From the NCBI RefSeq assembly GCF_015533855.1, contig NZ_AP024154.1, positions 4,036,501 through 4,100,500 on the forward strand: DNA of 64,000 bases, written 5' to 3'. A program made the translations under genes and the position numbers. The notes below the pieces were generated by a model that saw nothing but the letters and a program-made list of their open reading frames with translations, was not told the origin of the DNA and did not search any database. Shown here piece after piece: positions 1 to 7,519 of the stretch. How positions within the stretch are numbered: the first letter of the stretch is position 1; each line of letters begins with the position of its first letter. This stretch comes from Echinicola sp. 20G (GTDB lineage Bacteria; Bacteroidota; Bacteroidia; Cytophagales; Cyclobacteriaceae).

Positions 1-1
1 G

Positions 2-2275
2 AATGGTGATGATGAGACGGCATTGGGCGGTACCTTAGATATAAGCCGTGCAGCCGGAGAGGACGTAGGCACTTATGCGATCACGGTATCCGGTTATACT
101 TCAAGTAACTATACGATTAGCTATGTAGATGGCAGCTTTGAGATCACGCAGGCAGCCTTGACAGTAACCGCTGATGATCAATCCAAAGTCTACGGAGATA
201 CTGACCCAAGTTTAACAGTGAGCTATACTGGCTTTGTGAATGGCGATGATGAGACAGCATTGGGCGGTACTTTAGATATAAGCCGTGCAGCCGGAGAGGA
301 CGTAGGCACTTATGCAATTACCGCTTCGGGTTATACTTCAAGTAACTATGCGGTCAGTTATGTAGATGGCAGCTTTGAAATTAGCCAAGCAGTCTTGACA
401 GTTACTGTTGATGATCAATCCAAAGTCTACGGAGATACTGACCCAAGTTTAACAGTGAGCTATACTGGCTTTGTGAATGGCGATGATGAGACAGCATTGG
501 GCGGTACTTTAGATATAAGCCGTGCAGCCGGAGAGGACGTAGGCACTTATGCAATTACCGCTTCGGGTTATACTTCAAGTAACTATGCGGTCAGTTATGT
601 AGATGGCAGCTTTGAAATTAGCCAAGCAGCCTTGACAGTTACTGTTGATGATCAATCCAAAGTCTACGGAGATACTGACCCAAGTTTAACAGTGAGCTAT
701 TCTGGCTTTGTGAATGGCGATGATGAGACAGCATTGGGCGGAACTTTAAATATAAGCCGTGCAGCCGGAGAGGATGTGGGCACTTATGCAATTACCGCTT
801 CGGGTTATACTTCAAGTAACTATACGATCAGTTATGTAGATGGCAGCTTTGAAATTACCCAAGCAGCCTTGACGGTCACTGCTGATGATCAATCCAAAGT
901 CTACGGAGATACTGACCCAAGTTTAACAGTGAGCTATTCCGGCTTTGTGAATGGTGATGATACAACTGCCTTGGGCGGCACACTGGATGTTAGCAGAGCA
1001 GCCGGAGAGGACGTAGGCACATATGCGATCACGGCATCCGGTTATACTTCAAGTAACTATGCGGTCAGCTATACCGCAGGGAACTTCGAGATTACCAGGG
1101 CCACGCTGATGGTAACTGCCGATGATAAATCGAAAGTCTATGGATCAACCGATCCAAGTCTAACGGTCAACTATACAGGTTTTGGAAACGGTGATGATGA
1201 AACTGCCTTGGGCGGAACATTGGCTATAATCCGAGCAACAGGTGAAGATGTAGGCAACTATGCGATCACGGCGTCCGGCTATACCTCTGATAACTACTCG
1301 ATCAACTATACCGCAGGGGACTTCGAGATTACCAAAGCAACCTTGACGGTATTGGCGGATGATAAATCCAAGGTATATGGATCAGTTGATCCAAGTTTAA
1401 CGGTCAGCTACTCCGGTTTTGAAAACGGTGATGATGAAACTGCTTTGGGGGGAACACTGGCTATTAGCCGATCAACAGGTGAAGATGTAGGCAACTATGC
1501 GATCACGGCGTCCGGCTATACCTCGGATAACTATACGATCAGCTATACTACAGGCAACTTTGAGGTTACCAAAGCCACGCTTACGGTAACGGCAGATGAC
1601 AAGAATAAGGTCTATGGATCAGCTGATCCAAGTTTAACGGTCAGCTACTCCGGTTTTGTAAATGGTGATGATCAGATTGCTCTAGATGGAACCCTGGCTA
1701 TTGTAAGAACCACAGGTGAAGATGTGGGCAACTATGCGATCACGGCCTCTGGCTATACCTCTGATAACTACACGATCAGCTATACTACAGGGAACTTTGA
1801 GGTTACCAAAGCCACGCTTACGGTAACGGCAGATGACAAGAATAAGGTCTATGGATCAGTTGATCCAAGTTTAACAGTGAGTTACTCTGGTTTTGAAAAC
1901 GGTGATGATGAGGCTGCTCTAGGTGGAACATTGGCTATTGTAAGAACCACAGGTGAAGATGTAGGCAACTATGCTATTACTGCAACAGGCTACAGCTCTG
2001 ATAACTATACGATCAGCTATACTGCGGGGAATTTTGAGATCACACAGGCCACGCTGACGGTAACGGCCGATGACAAGTCCAAGGTTTTCGGAACTGCTGA
2101 TCCTGCATTGACCTATGTTGTCAGTGGTCTTGTGAACGGTGATGGTATGGAAGTAATGGAAGGAAATCTTGACAGGTCTCCGGGCGAGGAGGTAGGCATT
2201 TACCCGATCAATAAGGGAAGCCTGTCCACAAACTCTAATTACCTCATGCAGTTCACTGGCGGTGAATTTACCATT
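2..2275 (+). repeat. Tandem 237-bp coding repeats (MBG units)
   Basis: The anchor encoding N-G-D-D recurs at positions 2, 239, 476 and 1187, all exact multiples of 237 bp (79 codons). The units spanning roughly 180-700 are almost identical at DNA level, differing at only a few bases by eye. Units after about 1080 are more diverged, and the last (about 2050-2275) is degenerate. The gradient of identity indicates recent expansion or homogenisation at the 5' side. Confidence 0.93.
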
Positions 2276-3106
2276 GAAGCCAGAAAGATCGAGGAGGTCT
2301 ACGAACCTGCTGCAGTGGAAGTAGCCTGGGGAGTGTCATATGATGAGGTGATCTTGCCGGAAACCGTTTTGGTACGTACCGAGGAGGATGAAATGATCAA
2401 CCTTCCAGTTCGCTGGGACAGGACTGGTATTGACCTGAGGAACAGGGGTAGCTACACCATCAATGGGGAACTGGTCCTGCCAAGCAGTGTTTCCGAGGAT
2501 GCGCCGAGCCCTTATATGGATGTCGTGGTGTTGCCAAAACCGGCACCAACGGACCTTCTATTGGACCACACTGAATTTGAAGCTTCGGTAGAAAACATTC
2601 AAATCGCAATAGGGGGCCTTGAAGTCATTGATCCGGTTGATGATGTGCATATGCTTGATTTGGTTCCTGGAGCAGGGGATAACCAATACTTCCTATTATC
2701 GGGCAGTGCGCTGTACTGGAGTTCCAACGAAGCCCTTGCCGGAAGGACATCGTTTACAGTGGTGCTCCAGGTAATGGATGCCGACGGAAATATTTTGGAG
2801 AAGTCCTTCACGATAACCAGGCTGCGGAAATCACTGGATGAAATCGAGATATACAATACGTTTACACCAAACCAGGATGGTACCAACGACACCTGGGGCA
2901 TTGAAGAGCTGAAGTACTATACAGGGGTAAGGATCATGGTGTTTGAAAGAAGCGGGAAACGGGTTTTCCTGACCACTGATCCAGAGACCAGATGGGACGG
3001 AACCTTCAACGGAAAGGAATTGGCACCTGGGTCTTATTTCTGGGTGGTGGAAACAGGTGAGACCGACAAGGTAAGGCGTGGAACCTTAAACCTGCTTAGA
3101 AGATGA
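2..3106 (+). CDS. Giant MBG-repeat adhesin with T9SS type B C-terminal domain (5' end outside window)
   Basis: Large secreted, probably surface-attached repeat protein. The reading frame is open to the left edge, so the true start lies outside the window and the first in-window TTG is not a real start. About nine full 79-residue MBG-type beta-sandwich repeats follow a partial one, each with a K-V-Y-G-x-x-D-P-S-L motif near its start and an S-x-N-Y motif near its end. The last unit is degenerate. Roughly 170 residues of Ig/cadherin-like sequence come next. The last ~85 residues begin F-T-P-N-Q-D-G-T-N-D and match the gliding-motility/CHU_C type B sorting domain used by the type IX secretion system. 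The stop overlaps the next gene's first possible ATG by 4 bp. The partnership with PorP/SprF is inferred from the known pairing of type B substrates with adjacent PorP/SprF genes. The ligand is unknown. Confidence 0.9.
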   Translation, partial: NGDDETALGGTLDISRAAGEDVGTYAITVSGYTSSNYTISYVDGSFEITQAALTVTADDQSKVYGDTDPSLTVSYTGFVNGDDETALGGTLDISRAAGEDVGTYAITASGYTSSNYAVSYVDGSFEISQAVLTVTVDDQSKVYGDTDPSLTVSYTGFVNGDDETALGGTLDISRAAGEDVGTYAITASGYTSSNYAVSYVDGSFEISQAALTVTVDDQSKVYGDTDPSLTVSYSGFVNGDDETALGGTLNISRAAGEDVGTYAITASGYTSSNYTISYVDGSFEITQAALTVTADDQSKVYGDTDPSLTVSYSGFVNGDDTTALGGTLDVSRAAGEDVGTYAITASGYTSSNYAVSYTAGNFEITRATLMVTADDKSKVYGSTDPSLTVNYTGFGNGDDETALGGTLAIIRATGEDVGNYAITASGYTSDNYSINYTAGDFEITKATLTVLADDKSKVYGSVDPSLTVSYSGFENGDDETALGGTLAISRSTGEDVGNYAITASGYTSDNYTISYTTGNFEVTKATLTVTADDKNKVYGSADPSLTVSYSGFVNGDDQIALDGTLAIVRTTGEDVGNYAITASGYTSDNYTISYTTGNFEVTKATLTVTADDKNKVYGSVDPSLTVSYSGFENGDDEAALGGTLAIVRTTGEDVGNYAITATGYSSDNYTISYTAGNFEITQATLTVTADDKSKVFGTADPALTYVVSGLVNGDGMEVMEGNLDRSPGEEVGIYPINKGSLSTNSNYLMQFTGGEFTIEARKIEEVYEPAAVEVAWGVSYDEVILPETVLVRTEEDEMINLPVRWDRTGIDLRNRGSYTINGELVLPSSVSEDAPSPYMDVVVLPKPAPTDLLLDHTEFEASVENIQIAIGGLEVIDPVDDVHMLDLVPGAGDNQYFLLSGSALYWSSNEALAGRTSFTVVLQVMDADGNILEKSFTITRLRKSLDEIEIYNTFTPNQDGTNDTWGIEELKYYTGVRIMVFERSGKRVFLTTDPETRWDGTFNGKELAPGSYFWVVETGETDKVRRGTLNLLRR

Positions 3107-3156
3107 TCGGTTCGAAAAAGTGCACAGTGAATTTAACCATCAAGAACAATGTCAAG

Positions 3157-4113
3157 ATGAAAAGAACAGTTATTTATATCTGCCTAATAATATTTCTGGT
3201 CCCTTTTACCTCAACAGGCCAGAGCAGGAAGTACATCAGCCAGTTTGATTTCTTCCAAAGCTATTACAACCCGGGGTTGACGGGATATGAGGGCAGTACG
3301 ATCCGTGGCTTTGTAAGAAACCAGTGGAGCGGCTTTGAAGGTGCTCCAAGGACGATGTTTTTCAGTGGCGAGCTGGATTTTGCAGAAATGAAAGGCACGG
3401 AAGACCCTGCCATGATGGGGAAGAATGCAGCCAGCCTGAACCTGTTGTTCGACAGTTATGGGGCATTTAAGGAGACAGGCCTGATCCTGGGCTATGCGAG
3501 CAGGATCCGTCTTACCGAAAAGCACAACCTTAGGCTGGGGGCAGGGGTAAGCTATACCACTGTGCAGTTGGACGGCAACGCGATGACCATTGAGCAGCAG
3601 GGGGATGATTTGCTGGGTCAATACATTGGGTCCTTCTCCGACATGCGGATCATGGACTTTAACCTGGGCCTTGCCCTGACCCACCAGAAGTATTACCTGT
3701 CCTATGCGATGCACCAGGTAAACGGGGGGCGTATATCCAGTGGTGACGAGTTCATGGAAGGGAGGCCTGTCAATTATATTGTGCAGGCTGGATATAGGGA
3801 AGCCCTGAATGACCATTTGGCGGTGATCGGCAATTTCTTTTTCAGGGGCCAGGAAGACCTACCCAACAATGTGGAGTTTAACCTGAAGGCATTGCTGATG
3901 GACAAGGTCTGGCTGGGAGCCGGCCACCGTGTTGATTATGCGAATAACCTCCAGATGGGCTTTTTGCTGAACAAGCTCAAGGTGGGCTATGTGTATGAGT
4001 TCCCTACCAATGGAAGCTATTTGCTTCCGGGCAATACCCATGAGTTTATGGCTGTCTTCAGCCTGTTCAGGTCCAACAAAAGAAACAGGCCGGATGAAGT
4101 ATTGATTTGGTAA
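3157..4113 (+). CDS. PorP/SprF family type IX secretion system membrane protein
   Basis: Outer-membrane beta-barrel protein of the Bacteroidota-specific PorP/SprF family (about 318 residues from this start). The N-terminus has a signal peptide with a cleavage-like T-G-Q end. It is followed by the typical Q-F-D-F-F-Q-S-Y-Y-N-P-G-L-T-G-Y segment and the F-V-R-N-Q-W-S-G-F motif seen in the family, then alternating hydrophobic strands. An upstream ATG at 3103 overlaps the adhesin stop, but the signal peptide only makes sense from the ATG at 3157. SprF-like proteins are known to be needed for export or surface anchoring of the type B adhesin encoded next to them, which fits this two-gene unit. A strong terminator follows. 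Confidence 0.88.
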   Translation: MKRTVIYICLIIFLVPFTSTGQSRKYISQFDFFQSYYNPGLTGYEGSTIRGFVRNQWSGFEGAPRTMFFSGELDFAEMKGTEDPAMMGKNAASLNLLFDSYGAFKETGLILGYASRIRLTEKHNLRLGAGVSYTTVQLDGNAMTIEQQGDDLLGQYIGSFSDMRIMDFNLGLALTHQKYYLSYAMHQVNGGRISSGDEFMEGRPVNYIVQAGYREALNDHLAVIGNFFFRGQEDLPNNVEFNLKALLMDKVWLGAGHRVDYANNLQMGFLLNKLKVGYVYEFPTNGSYLLPGNTHEFMAVFSLFRSNKRNRPDEVLIW

Positions 4114-4132
4114 TAACAAATCTATTGGACAC

Positions 4133-4170
4133 AAAAAGCTCCCCGAATTATTTTGGGGAGCTTTTTTTTA
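4133..4170 (+). terminator. Intrinsic terminator after the adhesin/PorP unit
   Basis: A 12-bp stem (4133-4144 AAAAAGCTCCCC pairing with 4155-4166 GGGGAGCTTTTT) with a 10-nt loop is followed by more T residues. It lies 20 bp after the PorP/SprF stop. Confidence 0.93.
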
Positions 4171-4247
4171 TCCTTAGTACGACCCAACTCCTGAACTTTT
4201 AACTCTATCCTTTTTGAGATTTGAAGCATCATCAAATCAAAAAGGAT

Positions 4248-4457
4248 ATGCCGGAATGGATTTCATTAAGCCCTGGTTTCTGGTGGGGGACAGCAGGCTT
4301 TTTCCTGGTCTATTATTCAGTGGTTCTTTCCTTGCTCTTCGGGCCTGTCTATTTGGCCAAAAGGAAAAGGACCAAACTTCAGGTTAGTCCCCCGGATTTG
4401 CCAACCGAAGAACTCTGGAGTTACTACCTTAGCTTGGAGACAGATTTAAAAAAATAG
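4248..4457 (+). CDS. Small putative membrane protein, possibly truncated
   Basis: Short ORF of 69 codons with one strongly hydrophobic segment (about residues 9-35, rich in F, W, Y, L and V) followed by a K-R-K-R-T-K cluster, so a single-pass membrane protein with a cytoplasmic basic tail is plausible. A TTG at 4221 would extend it, but the ATG at 4248 is preferred. I do not recognise the family. Its last residues may come from the left end of the IS next door: the ORF stops 9 bp before the start of orfA, and a candidate IS end (TTGGAGAC) lies at 4434-4441. It could therefore be a gene cut short by insertion, or not a gene at all. Confidence 0.35.
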   Translation: MPEWISLSPGFWWGTAGFFLVYYSVVLSLLFGPVYLAKRKRTKLQVSPPDLPTEELWSYYLSLETDLKK

Positions 4458-4466
4458 AGATTAAAT

Positions 4467-4802
4467 TTGTTATCGTATGCAAGAAAATTTGATGAATCAT
4501 TCAGGGTAATGGCAGTGGATCTTTCCTATGTCAAGGGTTCTTTGGCTGAAGCGGCCAAGGAGTTGGATTTGGATGCAAGCAGGTTGAGTAAATGGCGCCA
4601 GGACCCTCGGTTCAATGGCGGTAAAATCATGGCGGACAATCCCAAGCTGAGCACTGAAGAACAAGAAATAAGAATGCTTAGAAAAAGGCTCAAGGAAGCT
4701 GAACTGGAAAGGGATATACTAAAAAAGGCGGTAGCCATCTTTTCCAAGGGACATGTATTCCGTAGAGAAGATGTGCAAAGTACTAAAGGTAATCAGCAGT
4801 AG
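4467..4802 (+). CDS. IS3-family transposase OrfA
   Basis: About 111 residues. The N-terminal half matches the IS3 OrfA DNA-binding region (F-R-V-M-A-V-D-L-S-Y followed by an A-A-K-E-L-D-L-D-A-S-R-L-S-K-W helix-turn-helix). The second half is a heptad-rich coiled coil ending K-E-A-E-L-E-R-D-I-L-K-K-A-V-A-I-F. No ATG is available near the expected start: the frame opens with TTG at 4467, directly after an in-frame TAG, so the native start may be lost. An A6G run at 4721-4727 resembles the IS3 slippery site, but slipping -1 there hits a stop at about 4763. OrfB would need its own ATG at 4753. Confidence 0.75.
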   Translation: MLSYARKFDESFRVMAVDLSYVKGSLAEAAKELDLDASRLSKWRQDPRFNGGKIMADNPKLSTEEQEIRMLRKRLKEAELERDILKKAVAIFSKGHVFRREDVQSTKGNQQ

Positions 4803-5601
4803 CTTTTACCACTTGATGTCCATGATGGAAAGCAAACGTCAGTTAAAAGTCCGGGAACTATCAGAGGAGATCAGGTCCATCCATAAATTAAGCAATTGTA
4901 TTTTTGGCAGTCCAAGAATTACAGCAGCGCTCAATGATAAGGGACGAAGCATTTCCCGTTCCTATGTTTCACGCTTGATGAACAGAATAGGAATCCGTAG
5001 CAAGATCAGGAAAAAAAACAAGGTCACTACAGATTCTACCCATTCTTATTCGTTGGCAGAAAATCTTCTTCAAAGAGACTTTTCGGCAAAATCCCTCTCC
5101 CAAAAATGGGTTGGGGATATTACTTATATACGTACCGGAACGGGGTAGCTGTACCTGACCACAGTGATTGACCTTGCAGACAGAAAGGTTATAGGCTGGT
5201 CTTTCAGCAACGATATGTCAGCTGAAAGCGCTTCGGTTGCCGCTTTGAAAATGGCCATCAAAACCAGGGGTACCAGAAACGGGTTGATTTTTCATTCAGA
5301 CAGGGGGATCCAATATGCCTGCAATGATTTCAAAGCGCTATTATCAGAGAACCGAATTTTGCAAAGTATGAGCAGGAAAGCTGATTGCTGGGACAATGCA
5401 GTGGCTGAAAGTTTCTTTAAAACACTTAAAAGCGAATTGGTACATCACAGGAAATATGCTAATCGAGAATCCGCAAAACTGGAAATATTTAGTTATATCG
5501 AAGGGTTCTACAATACAAAAAGGAAGCATTCATCTTTAGGCTATAGGACTCCTTCTGAAATGGAAAAATTACTGACTGAAAATAAATGTTTGGCAGCTTA
5601 A
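4753..5601 (+). pseudogene. IS3-family transposase OrfB, interrupted by an in-frame TAG
   Basis: DDE transposase core: first Asp in W-V-G-D-I-T-Y-I-R-T, second in F-H-S-D-R-G-I-Q-Y, Glu in A-V-A-E-S-F-F-K-T-L-K-S-E. The rve-type domain is otherwise complete to the Y-R-T-P-S-E-M end. A TAG at 5146-5148 interrupts the frame right after the first catalytic Asp. The family normally has Trp here (G-x-G-W-L-Y-L-T), so a TGG-to-TAG change is the simplest explanation. Both halves stay in the same frame. The start is also short: the sequence usually found between the end of OrfA and Y-S-V-E-K-M is missing. Confidence 0.82.
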
Positions 5602-5720
5602 AGGTCTCCAATTTTAAGTTGGAATTCCAGGCTACGAATACAACCCTATTCAAAAGACCCATGGGGTAAGGGTAGCGTATAGAATTTTTTAAAATAGTCG
5701 CCATTCTAATCGTAAAATAA

Positions 5721-5751
5721 ATAAAAAAGCCCCGTATTTAACATACGAGGC
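5721..5751 (-). terminator. Intrinsic terminator of the broken tRNA gene
   Basis: Read on the minus strand, GCCTCGTAT and ATACGGGGC pair (8 of 9 positions) around a 5-nt loop, followed by a T6 run (A run at 5723-5728 on the plus strand). It starts 7 bp after the last nucleotide of the tRNA remnant, as expected for the tRNA gene's original terminator. Confidence 0.8.
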
Positions 5752-5758
5752 GATTTAG

Positions 5759-5800
5759 TGGGCCCACCTGGGCTCGAACCAGGGACCCCTTGATTATGAG
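5759..5800 (-). tRNA. 3' half of a tRNA with CAU anticodon (nt 32-73), likely attachment site
   Basis: On the minus strand the 42 nt divide exactly into a 7-nt anticodon loop with CAT, a 5-nt stem side, a 5-nt variable loop, a T-arm (CCTGG / TTCGAGC / CCAGG), a 7-nt acceptor strand (TGGGCCC) and discriminator A. No 5' half is present: the five bases before the loop cannot form the anticodon stem and there is no D-arm. CCA is not encoded. The piece is the displaced end of a tRNA gene (Met, or Ile with lysidine). Lying next to a tyrosine recombinase, it is best read as an att site. Confidence 0.85.
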
Positions 5801-5955
5801 ACAATTTTTTGACTACTTTTCTATTATTGGTATATTTTGGTTGTCGCTGTAAATGAGTTACTTATGTTGTTTTTATTGCTTTTCTTATTACTTTGCTTAC
5901 AAGTTTTGATATCATTTTGTGTGCAAATCGTGTGCAAATCTCAAATCAACTAGCC
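5801..5955. other. Non-coding lead-in between att site and integrase
   Basis: AT-rich 155 bp with no gene. Its only clear structure is a perfect 11-bp tandem direct repeat, GTGTGCAAATC at 5919-5929 and 5930-5940, 15 bp before the preferred integrase ATG. It may be recombinase arm-type sites or an autoregulatory site; this is inference. Confidence 0.5.
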
Positions 5956-7215
5956 ATGGAAAAGAAACTTGCCAAGTCTGGAAAACAGTTCGAAATGACC
6001 ATCTATCTGGATACCCGAAGGACTAAAGCGGATGGATATTATCCTTTAAAAATAAAGGTTTATACCCCAATGCCCAAAAAGCGGAAATACTATTCAGTTG
6101 GAATGGATATGAACAAGGAAACCTATGAAAAGGTATTCCTATCAATTAAACCTAGAAAAGCAGAAAAGGAAATTCGCATACAAGTAGAGAGCTTATTACA
6201 TAAGTATATGGAAGTGGCCAATATGCTGGACAATTTTACCTTTGAATCTTTCGAGAATCATTTATTTAAACCTGAGGGTGATGTTAAAGATGTTTTCTAT
6301 TTGTACCAACAAAAAATAAAGACTTTAGAGTTGGAGAAAAGGGAAGCCACTAAACATACCTATGAGGCCAGTTTAAAAGCTATTAAGAAATTCCTAACAG
6401 CTAATCGACGAAAAAGGGAGCCCAAAAACCTTTACATCCAAGATATCACAGTGCTGTGGCTTAAGAGTTTTGAAAAGTGGATGCTTGAAAAAGGCAATAC
6501 CAAAACCACCGTTGGGTACTATTTAAGAACGCTTAGGCATATATTTAACACCATCAAAAGTGATCATTATCCTTTTGGGAAAAATGGGTATGTAATTCCC
6601 AAGGGTACTAATAAAAAGAAGGCCTTGGATAAGCAGCAACTAAAATTGTTATTTGAAGGTGAGCCTGAAAACCAATTTCAACAGAGAGCAAAAGACTTTT
6701 GGTTTTTCTCCTACTTGTGTAAAGGAATGAATATGAAGGACATTTTGTATCTCAAGTGGAAAAACGTTAACGGTGATTTCTTGGAATTTGTGAGGGAAAA
6801 AACCAAGGATACAACAGACGATCAAATTGTTATTCGTGTACCACTTTTGAAGCACTCCAAAAAGGTGATCAAATTGTATGGAGTAACCAGTGGTGATCGT
6901 GAAGAATATGTATTTCCAATCCTTCACAAAGAAATGACCGAGGGAGAAAAGCTTAAAGCGAAACAGAACTTTACCCGCCTAGTGAATCAGCATATGAAGC
7001 GGTATGCCGAAAAACTGGGGATTAAGGAGAATGTAAGCACTTACACCGCTAGGCATAGTTTTGCCACCATGGCTATACGAAATAACGCTTCCATCGAATA
7101 TGTAGGAGAATCCTTAGGACACGCTGATATTAAGACGACTAAGGCGTATATCAAGAGTTTCCTCGATGATGAAAGTGATAGGGAGATGATGGAGAAGTTG
7201 GTAGATTTCAATTAA
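5956..7215 (+). CDS. Tyrosine recombinase/integrase (Bacteroidota phage/conjugative-element type)
   Basis: About 419 residues from the ATG at 5956 (an in-frame TTG at 5893 would add 21 unlikely residues). An N-terminal Arm-DNA-binding-like domain is followed by a SAM-like core-binding domain (about residues 95-200) and a C-terminal catalytic domain. Visible catalytic elements are R and H in T-A-R-H-S-F-A-T, H in S-L-G-H-A-D-I and the nucleophilic Tyr in K-A-Y-I-K-S-F. The usual first Arg position reads C-K-G-M-N-M-K-D-I, without Arg, as in IntDOT-like relatives. Its start is 155 bp from a tRNA remnant and it faces away from it, which fits an element integrated in that tRNA gene. No excisionase or transfer genes are seen nearby. 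Confidence 0.9.
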   Translation: MEKKLAKSGKQFEMTIYLDTRRTKADGYYPLKIKVYTPMPKKRKYYSVGMDMNKETYEKVFLSIKPRKAEKEIRIQVESLLHKYMEVANMLDNFTFESFENHLFKPEGDVKDVFYLYQQKIKTLELEKREATKHTYEASLKAIKKFLTANRRKREPKNLYIQDITVLWLKSFEKWMLEKGNTKTTVGYYLRTLRHIFNTIKSDHYPFGKNGYVIPKGTNKKKALDKQQLKLLFEGEPENQFQQRAKDFWFFSYLCKGMNMKDILYLKWKNVNGDFLEFVREKTKDTTDDQIVIRVPLLKHSKKVIKLYGVTSGDREEYVFPILHKEMTEGEKLKAKQNFTRLVNQHMKRYAEKLGIKENVSTYTARHSFATMAIRNNASIEYVGESLGHADIKTTKAYIKSFLDDESDREMMEKLVDFN

Positions 7216-7519
7216 AAAAGATGTGGTTATTAAGAGTAAAACCTAAACACGCTTAATAGAGACCTTTTCAATTAAATATTTAAAGTTAAGAGTACCTAGT
7301 TGGTGACCGCTCGGCACTTTTCTCAAACCAGTTTTTGGATGATTTTGAAACTTTCTGATGAAATCATTACTCAGAATAAAAGTTGATCGTCCCGTCAGCT
7401 GGAGCTGGCGGTACGTGGATCGAACTCTTTTGTGGATGAAATGGAAATGTTAGAGAAGTTAAATGTTTTCTATTAAGTGAATTGATTATAATATTATTGG
7501 TAAAGAATTAGTATAATAC
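7216..7519. other. Intergenic region between integrase and GH67 gene
   Basis: 304 bp without a credible ORF, between two convergent genes. It holds a short GC-rich near-palindrome (7392-7411) in otherwise AT-rich DNA. No clear T-tailed terminator was found for either gene. Confidence 0.5.
7392..7411. repeat. Small GC-rich hairpin
   Basis: CCGTCAGCT and AGCTGGCGG pair in 8 of 9 positions (the odd one a wobble) around GG. There is no T tract, so it is not a standard terminator. It stands out in AT-rich DNA and may be a small dispersed repeat. Confidence 0.4.

Larger units (their letters stand above)
4434..5612 (+). mobile_element. Decayed IS3-family insertion sequence
   Basis: Two overlapping ORFs encode an IS3-type orfA (helix-turn-helix plus leucine-zipper-like region) and orfB (DDE integrase core). 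Boundaries are tentative: TTGGAGAC at 4434-4441 and its reverse complement GTCTCCAA at 5605-5612 bracket the two ORFs, with weaker extended similarity outside. No convincing target-site duplication was seen. An in-frame TAG inside orfB and an apparently shortened orfA/orfB junction indicate the copy cannot transpose on its own. Confidence 0.8.

Noticed and set aside
2..2275. Regular tandem repeats resembling a CRISPR-like array
   Set aside because: The 237-bp period is a multiple of three, there are no unique spacers, and the repeats encode MBG domains in one open frame.
3211..3816. 201-codon minus-strand ORF inside the PorP/SprF gene
   Set aside because: It is antisense to a clear family member, with no recognisable domain; an overlap shadow.
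4715..4763. Programmed -1 frameshift at the A6G run in the IS
   Set aside because: Slipping -1 leads to a stop after about a dozen codons, and orfB is in the other frame, so the site cannot produce an OrfAB fusion in this copy.
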